DNA of 64,000 bases. It comes from Ochlerotatus camptorhynchus (lineage: Eukaryota > Arthropoda > Insecta > Diptera > Culicidae). The stretch covers positions 62,001-126,000 of the forward strand of contig NW_027040863.1 of NCBI RefSeq assembly GCF_037179485.1, given 5' to 3'. The notes below the pieces were generated by a model, which saw only the letters and a program-made list of their open reading frames with translations, made no database searches and was not told the DNA's origin. Below are positions 59,101-62,096 of the stretch, piece after piece. Position numbers and translations under genes: made by a program. How positions within the stretch are numbered: position 1 is the stretch's first letter; each line of letters opens with the position of its first letter.

Positions 59101-59911
59101 TTTCTCTGTGTCAAGTGTATTCATAAGGGAATGTTCTTCGAGGATAGGCATGGGCGTTGGATAATATATTTTGTCAATTAAATCTGTATTTCAATATTTT
59201 ACAACACGAGTCAACTTTATATCGTACGTATCACTTACCATTGGAGCTTTTCAGATCCCTGTGAATGACAGAAATTGGTGCTTCGCAGTGCAAATATTTC
59301 ATTCCTCGAGCAATTTGCACCGCCCAATCAACCAAAACATCCGGAGGAATTTTTCGACCCGCTAGTATCCGGTTTAGCGATCCTCCTCGGGCAAACTCCA
59401 TCACCAAGCACAGTATACGGTGATCCAAACATACTCCTTTCAGCGCAACAATGTTTGGATGCTTCAGTGACCAGAAAAGTTTGGCTTCCTGCAGGACATT
59501 TTCCCGAGTCACGTCAATGTTTTCTTCCTGCCGGGATGCCTTCACAGCAACCTCGTCGCCATTCCAAAAGGCACGGTGAACTTTACTGAAACCACCAACT
59601 CCGATCACTTCCTTCAGATCGAGTTCTTCAAACTTTATCTCTACTGGCTGTACATTTAGCACTGCTGGATCTTCGTTTGTGACGAAATTAGATGGGAAAA
59701 TCCCAACTCTGTCACCAATTTTACCCGTCCACCAGCCCTCGTCTCCAGATATACTACTGTCCTTCGATAGGACAAAGACAATCTGCCCAACACGCAAAGA
59801 GAGCTCATCTTCACCCTGGGCTTGATAGTCATATCTTGCCGTCCATAAAGGCGACATTCCGACCGAATCTTGTGGATTATTTTGATTTTGTCTGCCTCTC
59901 CCAATCAACAT
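19011..59911 (-). CDS. slpr: Mixed-lineage kinase (MAP3K), slipper orthologue; seven coding exons
   Basis: A cytoplasmic Ser/Thr kinase of the MLK family that phosphorylates MAP2Ks and drives JNK signalling. Drosophila Slipper acts in dorsal closure. Joining 59911..59239, 49544..49382, 49314..49148, 49005..48830, 25424..25227, 25152..25005 and 20188..19011 gives 2703 nt, 900 residues plus stop, with all phases matching. Domains: SH3 at 19-80 (ARYDYQAQGEDELSL, DEGWWTGKIGDRVGIFPSNF), kinase about 97-355 (glycine loop from G104, VAVK lysine K124, HRDLKSSN 217-224, DFG 245-247, PPE 268-270), leucine zipper with heptads about 375-440, a basic KKRKGKFSKSK stretch, CRIB motif 468-480 (ISFPLDFRHTITV) for Rac/Cdc42, and LRAIALPADGMKGKTWGP at about 502-519, shared with MLKs. 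The remaining tail is Ser-rich with a basic patch near the end. It is shorter than Drosophila Slpr, mostly in the tail. Splice choices are by eye. Alternative 5' exons are possible. Confidence 0.93.
21140..21217. mobile_element. 78-bp palindromic MITE, sister of 17540-17618
   Basis: TA-flanked (21138-39 and 21218-19). Arms CCGCTATTCGCATAACAGTCC and GGACTGTTATGCGAATAGCGG are exact inverses around a loop of about 26 bp. It lies inside the target duplication of the neighbouring foldback element. Confidence 0.8.
21220..23083. mobile_element. Foldback-type element with CAGGGCTGTTACAA ends
   Basis: The ends are CAGGGCTGTTACAA and TTGTAACAGCCCTG. Just inside, both arms carry multiple CCGCGAAA-type units, then a second matched block (AAACCAAACACCCTGCA.. 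at 21890 and its inverse at 22900), then diverged units of about 165 bp containing 'gttcagatgattt' and 'atcgaaatat' in opposite orientations around a centre near 22470. CAGGTA precedes the left end (after removal of the 78-bp MITE) and follows the right end, a likely 6-bp target duplication. No transposase frame is present. Confidence 0.7.
21345..21600 (-). mobile_element. Second tRNA-derived SINE family, near full length
   Basis: On the minus strand the tRNA-like head has A-box TTAGCTCAGTCGG, then CATGCTGGAGGCG and a diverged B-box. The body follows (TTTTCGGGTTGGAAAATTTC) and ends CACTAAGTTGAGAGCA..AATAAGCTTGAAATG. The same tail occurs at 53135 with a (GAA)n end, and the same head occurs at 55909. 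It lies within the left arm region of the foldback element. Confidence 0.65.
23744..24340. repeat. Repeat with ATGGGGTAACATGCACC / TTGCCCCA motifs
   Basis: The left part has GGGGTAACATGCACCGTTGG and GGGGCAAGATGCAC, with a further GGGCAAGATGCACTCC inside. The right part has ATTGCCCCATTATTG and TTTTGCCCCACTTG. The inverted GGGGCAA motifs suggest a decayed DNA element, but I cannot find a clean end or target duplication. Confidence 0.4.
25005..25152 (-). CDS. slpr: slpr coding exon 6: CRIB motif
   Basis: Acceptor GGTTTTTTTCAG|TTA and donor AGCAC|GTAAGT. It encodes LLKREPGHISFPLDFRHTIT then VQPTAIRDDS and TPPGSPATRLRAIA. The ISxPxxFxHxxxV pattern is the Cdc42/Rac interactive binding motif that releases MLK autoinhibition. 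The last base C joins TT of exon 7 to make leucine. Confidence 0.92.
25227..25424 (-). CDS. slpr: slpr coding exon 5: leucine zipper and basic region
   Basis: Acceptor CCTTCAACAG|GAA and donor TTAAGG|GTAAGA, 198 nt in phase 0. It encodes ELRSKEEELSRVQREQRF, DLAKREQELDAREIELLGRE and a lysine-rich KKRKGKFSKSKLR. The charged heptad pattern continues the zipper begun in exon 4 across the 23-kb intron 4. Confidence 0.93.
25425..26714. other. No gene or clear repeat seen
   Basis: AT-rich intronic sequence. The frame at 25546..25845 has no domain. A T/A-rich block near 25700-25740 may reflect an old insertion tail. Confidence 0.45.
26715..26905 (+). repeat. Tandem dimer of a roughly 100-bp unit
   Basis: Two adjacent units each run from GACCAT..(c)TATATTGGTCA or its variant through 'ccgg..gg..cctgt' to CAAAACATGC(G/C)TTTCG. 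They differ by many substitutions, so the duplication is old. Confidence 0.5.
27272..28125 (+). repeat. Two tandem copies of a 427-bp unit
   Basis: The second copy begins near 27699. The landmark GAGTGCCACCAAAATAAATG recurs at a 427-bp offset, as do ATTTCGCGACCG, CGAACAAATTCTATACTAC and CTTCTGCGTAAGCTCC. Identity is roughly 80-85% by eye. Short frames in both copies share 'AYVGKLINFGFLP' but are not otherwise conserved. This is a satellite-like dimer or remnants of an element's long repeats. Confidence 0.75.
28126..29299. other. No gene seen
   Basis: Very AT-rich (many TTAATC/GATTAA motifs) without coding-like composition. The only longer frame, at 29037..29258, has no domain. Confidence 0.4.
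29300..29735 (+). repeat. Candidate LTR followed by a primer-binding-site-like sequence
   Basis: CCCCTATAAAAATG at 29362 resembles a TATA box and AAAGAATAAATAAAC follows as a poly(A) signal. Downstream, at about 29730, AGTGGCGACGAGAGTGAA resembles the TGGCGACGAG motif that follows the 5' LTR in some Ty3/gypsy elements. No internal domain follows and no second LTR was found, so this would be a truncated or solo LTR. The edges are guesses. Confidence 0.35.
30200..30690 (-). pseudogene. ND2: NUMT: nuclear copy of mitochondrial ND2
   Basis: Read on the minus strand with the invertebrate mitochondrial code (TGA = Trp), it gives AWLEAWIGLEINLLSFIPLI, then after a frameshift ENRLKYFLTEAFASS, GAAPFHFWFPVLKEGLNW and IISLILITWQK, and finally IAFSSINQL. 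These are core motifs of NADH dehydrogenase subunit 2 of complex I. Frameshifts in A-runs (near 30610 and 30355) break the frame, and AT content is far above the flanks. It is a transferred fragment of about half the gene, non-functional in the nucleus. Confidence 0.9.
30691..31480. other. Unassigned sequence between the NUMT and the Copia relic
   Basis: Composition returns to normal at about 30690. No frame or inverted repeat stands out. Confidence 0.4.
31540..33175 (+). pseudogene. Ty1/copia retrotransposon relic (RT and RNase H)
   Basis: Pieces of a Copia polyprotein occur in order but in different frames: CKWLFKT and IVRHKAR (about 31965-32040), DEVFAPVTKQ (32070), HMDVKTASLHGQLEE (32160), KKGIYGLKQSTRVWNQR (32258), NLGDVKHFLDFEIERDSSGF (32468), RNYILKLAEKH, SLIGDLLYVAVHSRPDIAV (32670) and the RNase H part ADWAGNHRDRKSNTGFL (32850), RKQSCVALS, LAEACHELIWVKKLL and SCIKLV. 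The polymerase YVDD region after DPCLYI is lost. Integrase and gag are missing upstream. Multiple frameshifts and stops make it inactive. No LTR was identified. Confidence 0.85.
33160..33385 (+). repeat. Dispersed MITE, copy 1 of 3 (others at 53398 and 56505)
   Basis: From AGAAGACATCATATCAAGAG through GAATCCAAGCG, GAAAAATGAGCAAAT, CTTCTTCTGAGGATG and TTACCTTTGAGCGGCAGATG to ACCTGTCTCAGAG. The same order is found inverted at 53642..53398 and direct at 56505..56712. It abuts the end of the Copia relic. Confidence 0.65.
33640..34027 (-). repeat. Putative 3' LTR of the BEL/Pao element
   Basis: It begins directly after the end of the integrase frame on the minus strand with TGTTAAATGCG (34027) and ends near TTTTACACA (33640). 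Inside are TCTATAAAAAGAACACG (TATA-like) and an AGTCAATAAGT signal. The TG..CA ends fit an LTR. The matching 5' LTR is absent, so this cannot be confirmed internally. Confidence 0.45.
34039..35421 (-). CDS. BEL/Pao integrase region, open but lacking its pol upstream frame
   Basis: A 460-residue frame carrying the BEL/Pao integrase, which inserts element cDNA into the chromosome. It shows an HH-CC zinc-binding region (MVSLKHLK-like VSLKHLKTLHGG.., CVVC), then the DDE core: VGVDFAGP (first Asp), VKAVHLDLV, IYCDNGRNFVGA (second Asp) and PPRSPSLGGIWEAAVKSMK (Glu). The C-terminal part has the ALNSRPI, LTPGHFLVGRPL and RWQRVQCL motifs of this family and a final KWSVGRMVDVHPGNDGFVRV domain. The core residues are intact, but a frameshift near 35410 cuts it from the rest of pol. 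Confidence 0.88.
   Translation of the reverse strand: MQEDAFSSEMKQLARNEAVSKKSKLRFLNPKLVDALIRVGDRLHHSALAIDKRHPMVLPANHRLTKMIVSLKHLKTLHGGPNLLLSSLRRRFWPLNNRNLASTTVHRCVVCTRASPKSLEQLMGNLPPVRVIRSFLFENVGVDFAGPIILRAPNKRAAPVKAYVAVYVCLAVKAVHLDLVPDLTSEAFIASLHRFTGRRGKPSNIYCDNGRNFVGAQRELADLRTLFVSQQHKDVVARECAASNIEFHFIPPRSPSLGGIWEAAVKSMKFHLRRIIGNAMLTETEFRTALIQVEAALNSRPITAMSEDPQDLQPLTPGHFLVGRPLNAIPEPSLQDVPENRLSRWQRVQCLSQQFWQRWQKDYLSTLHNRYRWSNATTNLVLGAIVLLRDENLPPQKWSVGRMVDVHPGNDGFVRVASVRTSTGVTKRAVSKLCLLPVEIDPGAIQQQSPSSYDSSADEA
35410..37500 (-). pseudogene. BEL/Pao protease, reverse transcriptase and RNase H, frameshifted
   Basis: In minus-strand order: a damaged protease-like part (37490-37160), LGWVVSSPCII and CEEHFLANT (37156-36815), RTVFDAFCKSRSGLALND with VTADIEKMFRQI (36714-36478, first catalytic Asp), RYGLNNSPFLATRVLQQLA (36500-36315), then FYVDNLFTG at 36320. 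There the usual YVDD is YVDN, and an extra T in the T-run just before it shifts the frame. RNase H follows (IYVFSDASLQAYGACVYI, IPRLELSAALLLAHL, LWTDSTITLDWI, ENSADLLSRG; 36200-35700), then a linker with INRYSS and GPLSASEIDRALL. At least four frame breaks make it inactive. Confidence 0.85.
37472..37853 (-). pseudogene. BEL/Pao gag 3' part with zinc knuckle, split by a SINE
   Basis: It reads YVSMVNYLQNYARVLQCV, a Ser-rich linker and then RRCEKCIQSHFLYHCPDF with KKLCSNCLRSTDHFAKSC, a Cys/His nucleic-acid-binding region of BEL gag. The frame is broken upstream by the SINE at 37872-38145, so the apparent 204-codon frame starting inside the SINE is artificial. Confidence 0.8.
37872..38145 (+). 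mobile_element. Feilai-type SINE inserted in BEL gag, with target duplication
   Basis: The head CGCCGGTGGTGTAGTGGTAA (A-box) and GGTTCAATCCC (B-box) are followed by the standard body and a GGAAAAAAACAAACC-type tail. CCAATAATAT..ATATCA precedes it (37854-37871) and CCAATAATATTATCA follows it (38146-38160), a target-site duplication of about 15 bp with a small AT expansion on the left. This shows retroposition into the BEL element after BEL had landed. Confidence 0.9.
38161..38951 (-). pseudogene. BEL/Pao gag N-terminal region
   Basis: A 233-codon frame beginning MFKIEGDKEADFLWRNKEHL with FPELNLPRFSGKLADWCVFR, FQYLKRLVQGEAARLIDSI and WRALKLRYENKRQLI, the conserved gag domain of BEL/Pao elements. 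A frameshift at about 38265 (IGK to RH, stop) shifts the continuing DSWDSLLIYQLSTRLDPHTQ segment to another frame. No 5' LTR is found above 38951. Confidence 0.85.
39079..39265 (+). repeat. ACAGATT-rich flank, possibly left end of a CAGGGTTACCA element
   Basis: It starts CAGGGTTACCAAAACTACAG and has repeated ACAGATT(T) motifs. Similar motifs lie at 44270-44335, on the other side of the foldback element. It may be a decayed hAT-like host element split by the foldback. Evidence is weak. Confidence 0.3.
39532..41640 (+). repeat. Left-arm tandem array, 151-bp unit, about 14 copies
   Basis: Each unit has GGAACATCCGTAAAAGTGGT, then CCTAGAGCTCCG, TTTTTTCGAAACC, AGACGTCTTATCAGAATGAA and GGGATGGTCC..CCGGAAGATC. 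Landmark spacing is 150-152 bp over most units. The last two or three, past 41200, are truncated or diverged. Small plus and minus frames here are repeat by-products. Confidence 0.85.
42600..43865 (-). repeat. Right-arm tandem array, inverted, about 9 copies
   Basis: The same 151-bp unit in reverse orientation, shown by ACTTTTACGGATGTTCCGGA with ATCTTCCGG recurring about every 150 bp. Outer units match the left arm closely, while inner units (42600-43100) are more diverged. Confidence 0.85.
44338..44575. mobile_element. Composite Feilai-type SINE: two pieces in opposite orientation
   Basis: 44338..44455 is the SINE 3' half in plus orientation (GAAGTAAAGCCGTTGGACC to GCTCAGCACGGAAAACAA). 44459..44575 is the SINE 5' tRNA-like head in minus orientation (ATGCCTCAGAACATCCCGG to CACCGGCACCG). 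Together they cover almost the whole element once, but with half of it inverted. Confidence 0.75.
44576..45881. other. No gene seen; short (GTGTGA)n at 44980-45002
   Basis: The 106-codon frame at 45070..45390 has no recognisable domain or codon bias. A GTATAAAGAGACG followed by AAGTAAATAAACATT at 45694-45790 is reminiscent of a TATA/poly(A) pair of a solo LTR, but no repeat partner exists in the window. Confidence 0.4.
45898..46178 (-). mobile_element. Feilai-type SINE with 16-bp target duplication
   Basis: A full-length element in minus orientation. TTATTTATTTATTATT is present on both sides (45882-45897 and 46179-46194), although the AT-simple sequence makes chance similarity possible. The tRNA-like head is at the 46178 side. 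Confidence 0.88.
46390..46839 (-). repeat. hAT-like MITE family copy 2, first part
   Basis: Reverse-complement match to 8790-9300 from the ATACTAAC junction outward: AATTAAAAGATAAGAATGAA, GCCAGTAATCTGCAAAATTC-like block (diverged), ATATTTATGTCATG, AACTGTTTTCTGCCAGC. It continues at 47787 after the inserted hAT element. Confidence 0.75.
46840..47778. mobile_element. 939-bp non-autonomous hAT element with 8-bp target duplication
   Basis: Ends CAGTGCCGTATTAACGG and TTTACTAGAGC-type inverse TAGTAAAGACGGCTCAG form short imperfect terminal repeats of hAT style. ATACTAAC (46832-46839) and ATACAAAC (47779-47786) flank it, an 8-bp duplication with one mismatch. The uninterrupted copy of the host repeat at 8.8-9.3 kb shows the empty site. 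There is no transposase frame. Confidence 0.88.
47787..48032 (-). repeat. hAT-like MITE family copy 2, second part
   Basis: Continues the repeat after the hAT insertion (CACTTATAAGCATAGATG, GCGTAAATAAGGGAATTG, TAAAATTTAATTACAATAGA) and ends TTTGGCCACCTCTG, the inverse of the CAGAGGTGGC end at 8792. Confidence 0.8.
48220..48411. mobile_element. 192-bp MITE with near-perfect 55-bp inverted repeats
   Basis: GGGGAAAAGTTGGCTTCGGC and its exact inverse at the other end continue through AATACCTTAACCTATTATCG to GGTAAACAA. TA flanks both ends. Near-identity of the arms suggests a recent insertion. A diverged relative with GGGGAAAT..TTCGGCA ends is at 62097-62595. Confidence 0.9.
48830..49005 (-). CDS. 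slpr: slpr coding exon 4: end of kinase and start of leucine zipper
   Basis: Acceptor CACGTAATTAG|CC and donor GAGAAG|GTTAGT. It encodes SCWELDPHRRPSFRDIEKDL (subdomain XI with its invariant arginine), a linker, and WKKEIAEVLQELRRKEK, the first heptads of the zipper through which MLKs dimerise. It ends in phase 0. Confidence 0.95.
49148..49314 (-). CDS. slpr: slpr coding exon 3: kinase C-lobe
   Basis: Acceptor CTTATTTCAG|A and donor GAAGT|GTGAGT. It encodes ASDVWSYGVLLWELLTGETP, YKGFDSLSVAYGVAVN and the conserved LPIPKTCPEAWGKLMK. DVWSYG is the kinase subdomain IX motif. The donor was placed so that the final T begins the serine codon completed by exon 4. Confidence 0.95.
49382..49544 (-). 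CDS. slpr: slpr coding exon 2: activation segment
   Basis: Acceptor TTTATTTACAG|TG and donor CGAA|GTAAGT. It completes Val225 and encodes LICDPITGGQLKNKILKITD, FGLAREAYTTTRMSAAGTFA and WMPPEVIRSGTYS. It contains the Mg-binding DFG, the Thr/Ser-rich activation loop whose phosphorylation turns MLKs on, and the PPE motif. The 163-nt length keeps phase with both neighbours. Confidence 0.95.
49545..52166. other. Intronic DNA with a small SINE scrap at 50192-50237
   Basis: 50192-50237 reads GGCGCCGGTGGT joined to TTCTTGTTTTCCGTGCTGAG, i.e. the extreme SINE head next to an inverted piece of SINE tail, another rearranged Feilai-type scrap. The rest is AT-rich without features. Confidence 0.45.
52167..52418. 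mobile_element. 252-bp MITE with CGACMGTGAGCATGCATAAGGG ends
   Basis: Inverted arms: GTGAGCATGCATAAGGGC.. then TACGCGATGATCGATTCTCT on the left, matched inversely on the right, with about 55 bp paired. The inner arm (CGATTCTCTTSGTCGA..TTAATAACT) is shared with the repeat at 56733, so they are one family. Confidence 0.8.
52547..52732. mobile_element. 186-bp hAT-like MITE with exact 8-bp target duplication, copy A
   Basis: ATCGCAAC occurs immediately before CATGGCGGGTATA and immediately after GTAGTCACCTTG. The ends are short imperfect inverted repeats (CATGGCGGGTA / CAAGGTGACTA). A G-run of 12 lies inside at about 52605. A nearly identical copy is at 60632-60810 with its own 8-bp duplication. 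Confidence 0.88.
53135..53217 (+). mobile_element. 3' end of second SINE family with (GAA)n tail
   Basis: Reads GAACACTAAGTTGAGAGCAC, AATAAGCAATAAGCTTGAAA then (GAA)4-5. It matches the 3' portion of the SINE at 21345-21600. It is 5' truncated. Confidence 0.6.
53398..53642. mobile_element. MITE, copy 2 of 3, both ends present
   Basis: The ends AAGACAACATATCAAGGAGACT and its inverse (AGTCTTCTTGATAAGTTGTCTT) form terminal inverted repeats of about 22 bp. It contains CTTTGAGACAGGCACGATTG, CAGAAGAAAGGTTTGTG and GCGCTAC. Related copies are at 33160 and 56505, inverted relative to this one. Confidence 0.75.
53643..55555. other. Intronic DNA; (TATG)n at 54264; shared motif at 54375-54432
   Basis: A short (GTAT)n repeat lies at 54265-54282. 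ACGTGACGTAGTGTGCGTAC with GATAAACGTCAGCAATCT at 54386 recurs at 56415 in nearly the same form, so it is part of a dispersed repeat. No coding signal. Confidence 0.45.
55556..55685 (+). mobile_element. Degenerate Feilai-type SINE, 3' truncated
   Basis: GTGGTGTAGTGGTAAGCGGG, GGGTACAATCCCAGTTGGC and GAAGTAAAGCCGTTGGA follow the SINE order, with a deletion of the 'gatcacgccttccttcg' segment. It is more diverged than the other copies. Confidence 0.7.
55909..55995 (+). mobile_element. tRNA-like head of second SINE family
   Basis: CCTCCCTTAGCTCAGTCCGT (A-box) and GGGTTCGATTCCCGGTCC (consensus B-box) are spaced as in a tRNA with a long middle region. CATGCTGGAGGTGGCTG matches the SINE at 21345-21600. 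The acceptor stem does not close, so it is unlikely to be a functional tRNA gene. Confidence 0.6.
56505..56712 (+). repeat. Dispersed MITE, copy 3 of 3
   Basis: AGTAGCGCTGCGC, TAGAAAAATGAGCAAATACA, CTTTCTTCTGAGGATG, TTTACCTTTGAGGGGCAGAT, GTGCCTGTCTCATACCGGTC, GTTGCCAGTCTTTTTGATAT and TGTTGTCTTCG follow the order of the 53398-53642 element. Confidence 0.65.
56733..56908. mobile_element. Inverted-repeat element with GTCGACTTTCTCTTT arms
   Basis: CGTCGACTTTCTCTTT (56749) is the inverse of AAAGAGAAAGTCGACG (56887). Its outer left sequence GGTCGATTCTCTTCGTCGA matches the arm of the 52167-52418 MITE, and its right part matches the copy at 1868. Confidence 0.6.
57200..57970. repeat. Degenerate short-period GAATTC-like repeats
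   Basis: Motifs of the form AGAATTC/GAGAATTT/AGGAATTC recur every 20-40 bp on one strand over about 700 bp (e.g. 'aggagaatttaaaaggaatt', 'gaagagaattttggcgagaa'). This looks like an old, decayed minisatellite. No coding frame persists. Confidence 0.5.
58240..58905. mobile_element. Putative DNA element with subterminal CAGTAAAAT motifs
   Basis: CAGTAAAAT/ATTTTACTG and related motifs (CAGTACTGAATTT, TACTGGAACATTTTA, TTTACTGG) are clustered in both ends in opposite orientation. The right end ATTACCGAAG..CACACAG and the left end TACGGTAATAGTCAG are weakly inverse. No transposase frame. Confidence 0.45.
59239..59911 (-). CDS. slpr: slpr coding exon 1: SH3 domain and kinase N-lobe
   Basis: It encodes residues 1-224 plus one base of codon 225. 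It holds the whole SH3 domain, the glycine loop, the ATP-anchoring lysine (VAVK) and the catalytic loop HRDLKSSN. The donor is CCAATG|GTAAGT, a near-consensus site that splits the valine codon following SSN. The start was taken as the first in-frame ATG, though its context is weak (T at -3). Met19 (MSPLW), with G at -3, is a credible alternative that would trim only the unstructured N-terminus and leave the SH3 intact. Confidence 0.93.
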
Positions 59912-59915
59912 TCAT
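59904..59915 (-). promoter_or_regulatory. Overlapping upstream ATG (uORF) at the slpr start
   Basis: An ATG at 59915, four bases ahead of the presumed start and out of frame, opens a 12-codon uORF (MNVDWERQTKSK, stop) ending inside exon 1. Both ATGs have poor Kozak context. If translated it would lower initiation at the first main ATG and favour Met19. Confidence 0.45.
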
Positions 59916-60631
59916 GCGATTTTCTCCTGGATCGCGACACCGATCAAAACAAGCGAAACATTACAGATTTTCAATGCACTGATACGGTCACACTAAAATT
60001 CAATTTATTTCCACAACTCTTTGCAATTCCCGTAGCGCGTTGCACAAATGTTATTGTCGAAATAAGCAAAAATTAGCACTCATTTTAACAAAAACTACAT
60101 CATTTGCAATAATTTTCTCTTGTTTTCAGCAACCATATTTGACACCAGAGTTGCCGTTGCAACAAGAAGTTGAATACAAATTTTCAAATGAATCTTTCAA
60201 CTTAATACATATAAAAACAAAACCTTTCTACCGGTGCATGCTAAATTCAAGTTAAATTTTACAATTATTTTATAATGAATGGAAAAGAACGCATACCATT
60301 GGCATATAAAAGATAATTTATTAAAAATTCATTAATAAATTAATGCCGAAAAACATAAACAGATCTGCGTATACAATTTCTGGCAGCCGCATTCCACTGA
60401 TTGACGTCCTATTTATGCTGTACTGTTGGTACTCTGGAGCGTAACGTTTCGGTGACGATAGGACAATCATGAAAATCACGCACGAACGTAAATAAGCAAG
60501 GCAACAGGTTTGAAGATGTGCTGAAACGTTTCAAACAGTGTGTTGGATCTTCGATATGAAGCTCATTACAGGTGCACGGTCGTTCAGGATCACTCAAAAC
60601 TAAGTCGACTAGAGTCGAGTCGAGTCTGAAC
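59912..60631 (-). promoter_or_regulatory. slpr: 5' flank of slpr exon 1
   Basis: This should contain 5' UTR and perhaps a promoter or further upstream exon boundary. I see no convincing TATA box or initiator and no clear acceptor site. The segment around 60410-60600 is higher in GC. The frame at 60409..60771 minus overlaps the MITE and has no domain. Confidence 0.3.
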
Positions 60632-60810
60632 CATGGTGGGTATATAAATGGTGATACAGCTTTGTCACTATATAGACGAGGAGGTCGCGGGGGGGAAAAG
60701 TGCGGTTTTAGAGCAAATTGTAAACAAACTCGGTCGCTGTCCCATACAAAAATCCAACATGGCTGAATCATGAATTTGACACATTAGAACACCTATATGT
60801 AGCCACCTTG
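60632..60810. mobile_element. 179-bp hAT-like MITE with exact 8-bp target duplication, copy B
   Basis: GTCTGAAC stands on both sides (60624-60631 and 60811-60818). The internal sequence is nearly identical to 52547-52732 in the same orientation, including TGGTGATACAGCTTTGTCAC and AACTCGGTCGCTGTCCC. Confidence 0.88.
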
Positions 60811-60977
60811 GTCTGAACGACCTTGGACAGGCACGATGTCAATTATACAAGGTCTGGCCTAACCGGCTTATTCGTATTTCATGGCAATGTTTATCTTTTA
60901 ACACGAAACAGCTGTTTTCAGTGACGACACGTCTGCTATTCGCAATATGGAATGTTTTGCTGCCGTGACATCGTTAT

Positions 60978-61227
60978 ACCCCGTTCACATTACAGTCTAT
61001 CACCCCTATTCTGTATTTCGTTTCGAACGAAATTCTCATACAAAAAAATATTTTTTTGTATGAGAATTTCGTTCGAAACGAAATACAGAATAGGGGTGTA
61101 TATCACGTAATATAGGCTGTCTTGCAATGAGCACTCATACATAGGATTTCCATTGAAAACTAGATGTATGAGTGCTCATTGCAAGACACCGTATATCACG
61201 TGATATACGCTGTAATGTGAACGGGAT
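60978..61227. mobile_element. Inverted-repeat element (CCCCGTTCACATTACAG) enclosing two further palindromes
   Basis: Outer ends CCCCGTTCACATTACAG and CTGTAATGTGAACGGG, with TATATCAC inside both. Within it are the perfect palindrome at 61001-61098 and a hairpin with exact 22-bp arms (GCTCATTGCAAGAC type) at 61119-61187. Confidence 0.8.
61001..61098. repeat. Perfect 98-bp palindrome, no spacer
   Basis: The arms of 49 bp are exact inverses about the T|A at 61049/61050. They run from CACCCCTATTCTGTATTTCG through TTTCGAACGAAATTCTCATA to CAAAAAAAT. The symmetry ends sharply at 61000/61099. It has no coding capacity and is probably a very young or gene-converted MITE-like insertion. Confidence 0.95.
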
Positions 61228-61356
61228 ATTATTCGCTTGCTGAGCAATGCTTACAACATTTTTGCTTCTAACACCAGCAAGCTGCCTGTTGTTCCAGACC
61301 TTGTATGATTGACATCGGGACAAGCACGCCTTGGTAGCTGCTGTCACTATCGCAAT

Positions 61357-62057
61357 ACACACACCAAAATTTAGATTCTAGGTCCAGCAAAATTAATTGC
61401 TGAACTGGTTCCAGCAAAACCAAAATTTCACCGACCATCCAGCAATATGAAATAATTTGCTGGATACTCAGTAAATTGTATTCAATCTGTCAAATGAAAC
61501 GTCAGTGCTTGAAAACTCAAATTCTCCCATAGAATGGTTGATTGCTGACTACAATATTTGCAGTAAATTTGCTACATTCTAGCATTATTTTTCTCATGAA
61601 AATGATGTTTTCTGATTCACCGACAAGTAAGTGTAACATTTTTAACGTTTAACCGAATAAAATATATTTTTTTTTCACTTATCTTGCAGCTCGAAACAAA
61701 ATCGCAACATGACTGGATCAGGGATGCGTTTACATATTTTATAGAAACTATTAACAGAATTGGTGTATCAAATACTTACATGATACCAAACATAACTAGC
61801 TTAGAATAAATAAAGATATTTTGAATGATTGTAGCACACATTGAATTCCAAACCATAAAAAAATCATCCTTCCCGCTGTAAAATAATTGCTCCTCCTAAT
61901 TCTGCTGGTTTTTCAGCAATATGCTGTCACTTTATTGACAGACCATTTTACTGGTCATCCAGCGAAATTATTTTGCTGGACGGATTGCTGAACTTCCAGC
62001 TCGGCAAAATCCAGCAAAATTTTGCTGGTTTACGGCAACAAAAATTGGGTGTGCAGT
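61357..62057. mobile_element. DNA element with ACACACCMAAWTTT ends and CCAGCAAAAT motifs
   Basis: The left end ACACACCAAAATTTAGATTC and the right end AAAAATTGGGTGTGCAG are inverse. CCAGCAAAAT/ATTTTGCTGG and close variants occur at least ten times in the two subterminal regions. Such motif clusters usually bind the element's transposase. The interior lacks a transposase frame. Confidence 0.65.
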
Positions 62058-62096
62058 GCCTTACCGTTATTTTTTTTTTCTTCAATTTTGAAAAAT

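Larger units (their letters stand above)
49545..59238 (-). other. slpr: slpr intron 1 (9.7 kb)
   Basis: The donor CCAATG|GTAAGT is at 59238 and the acceptor TTTATTTACAG at 49545. It interrupts the kinase domain just after HRDLKSSN. Contents are MITEs and SINE pieces, listed separately. I see no gene. Confidence 0.85.
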
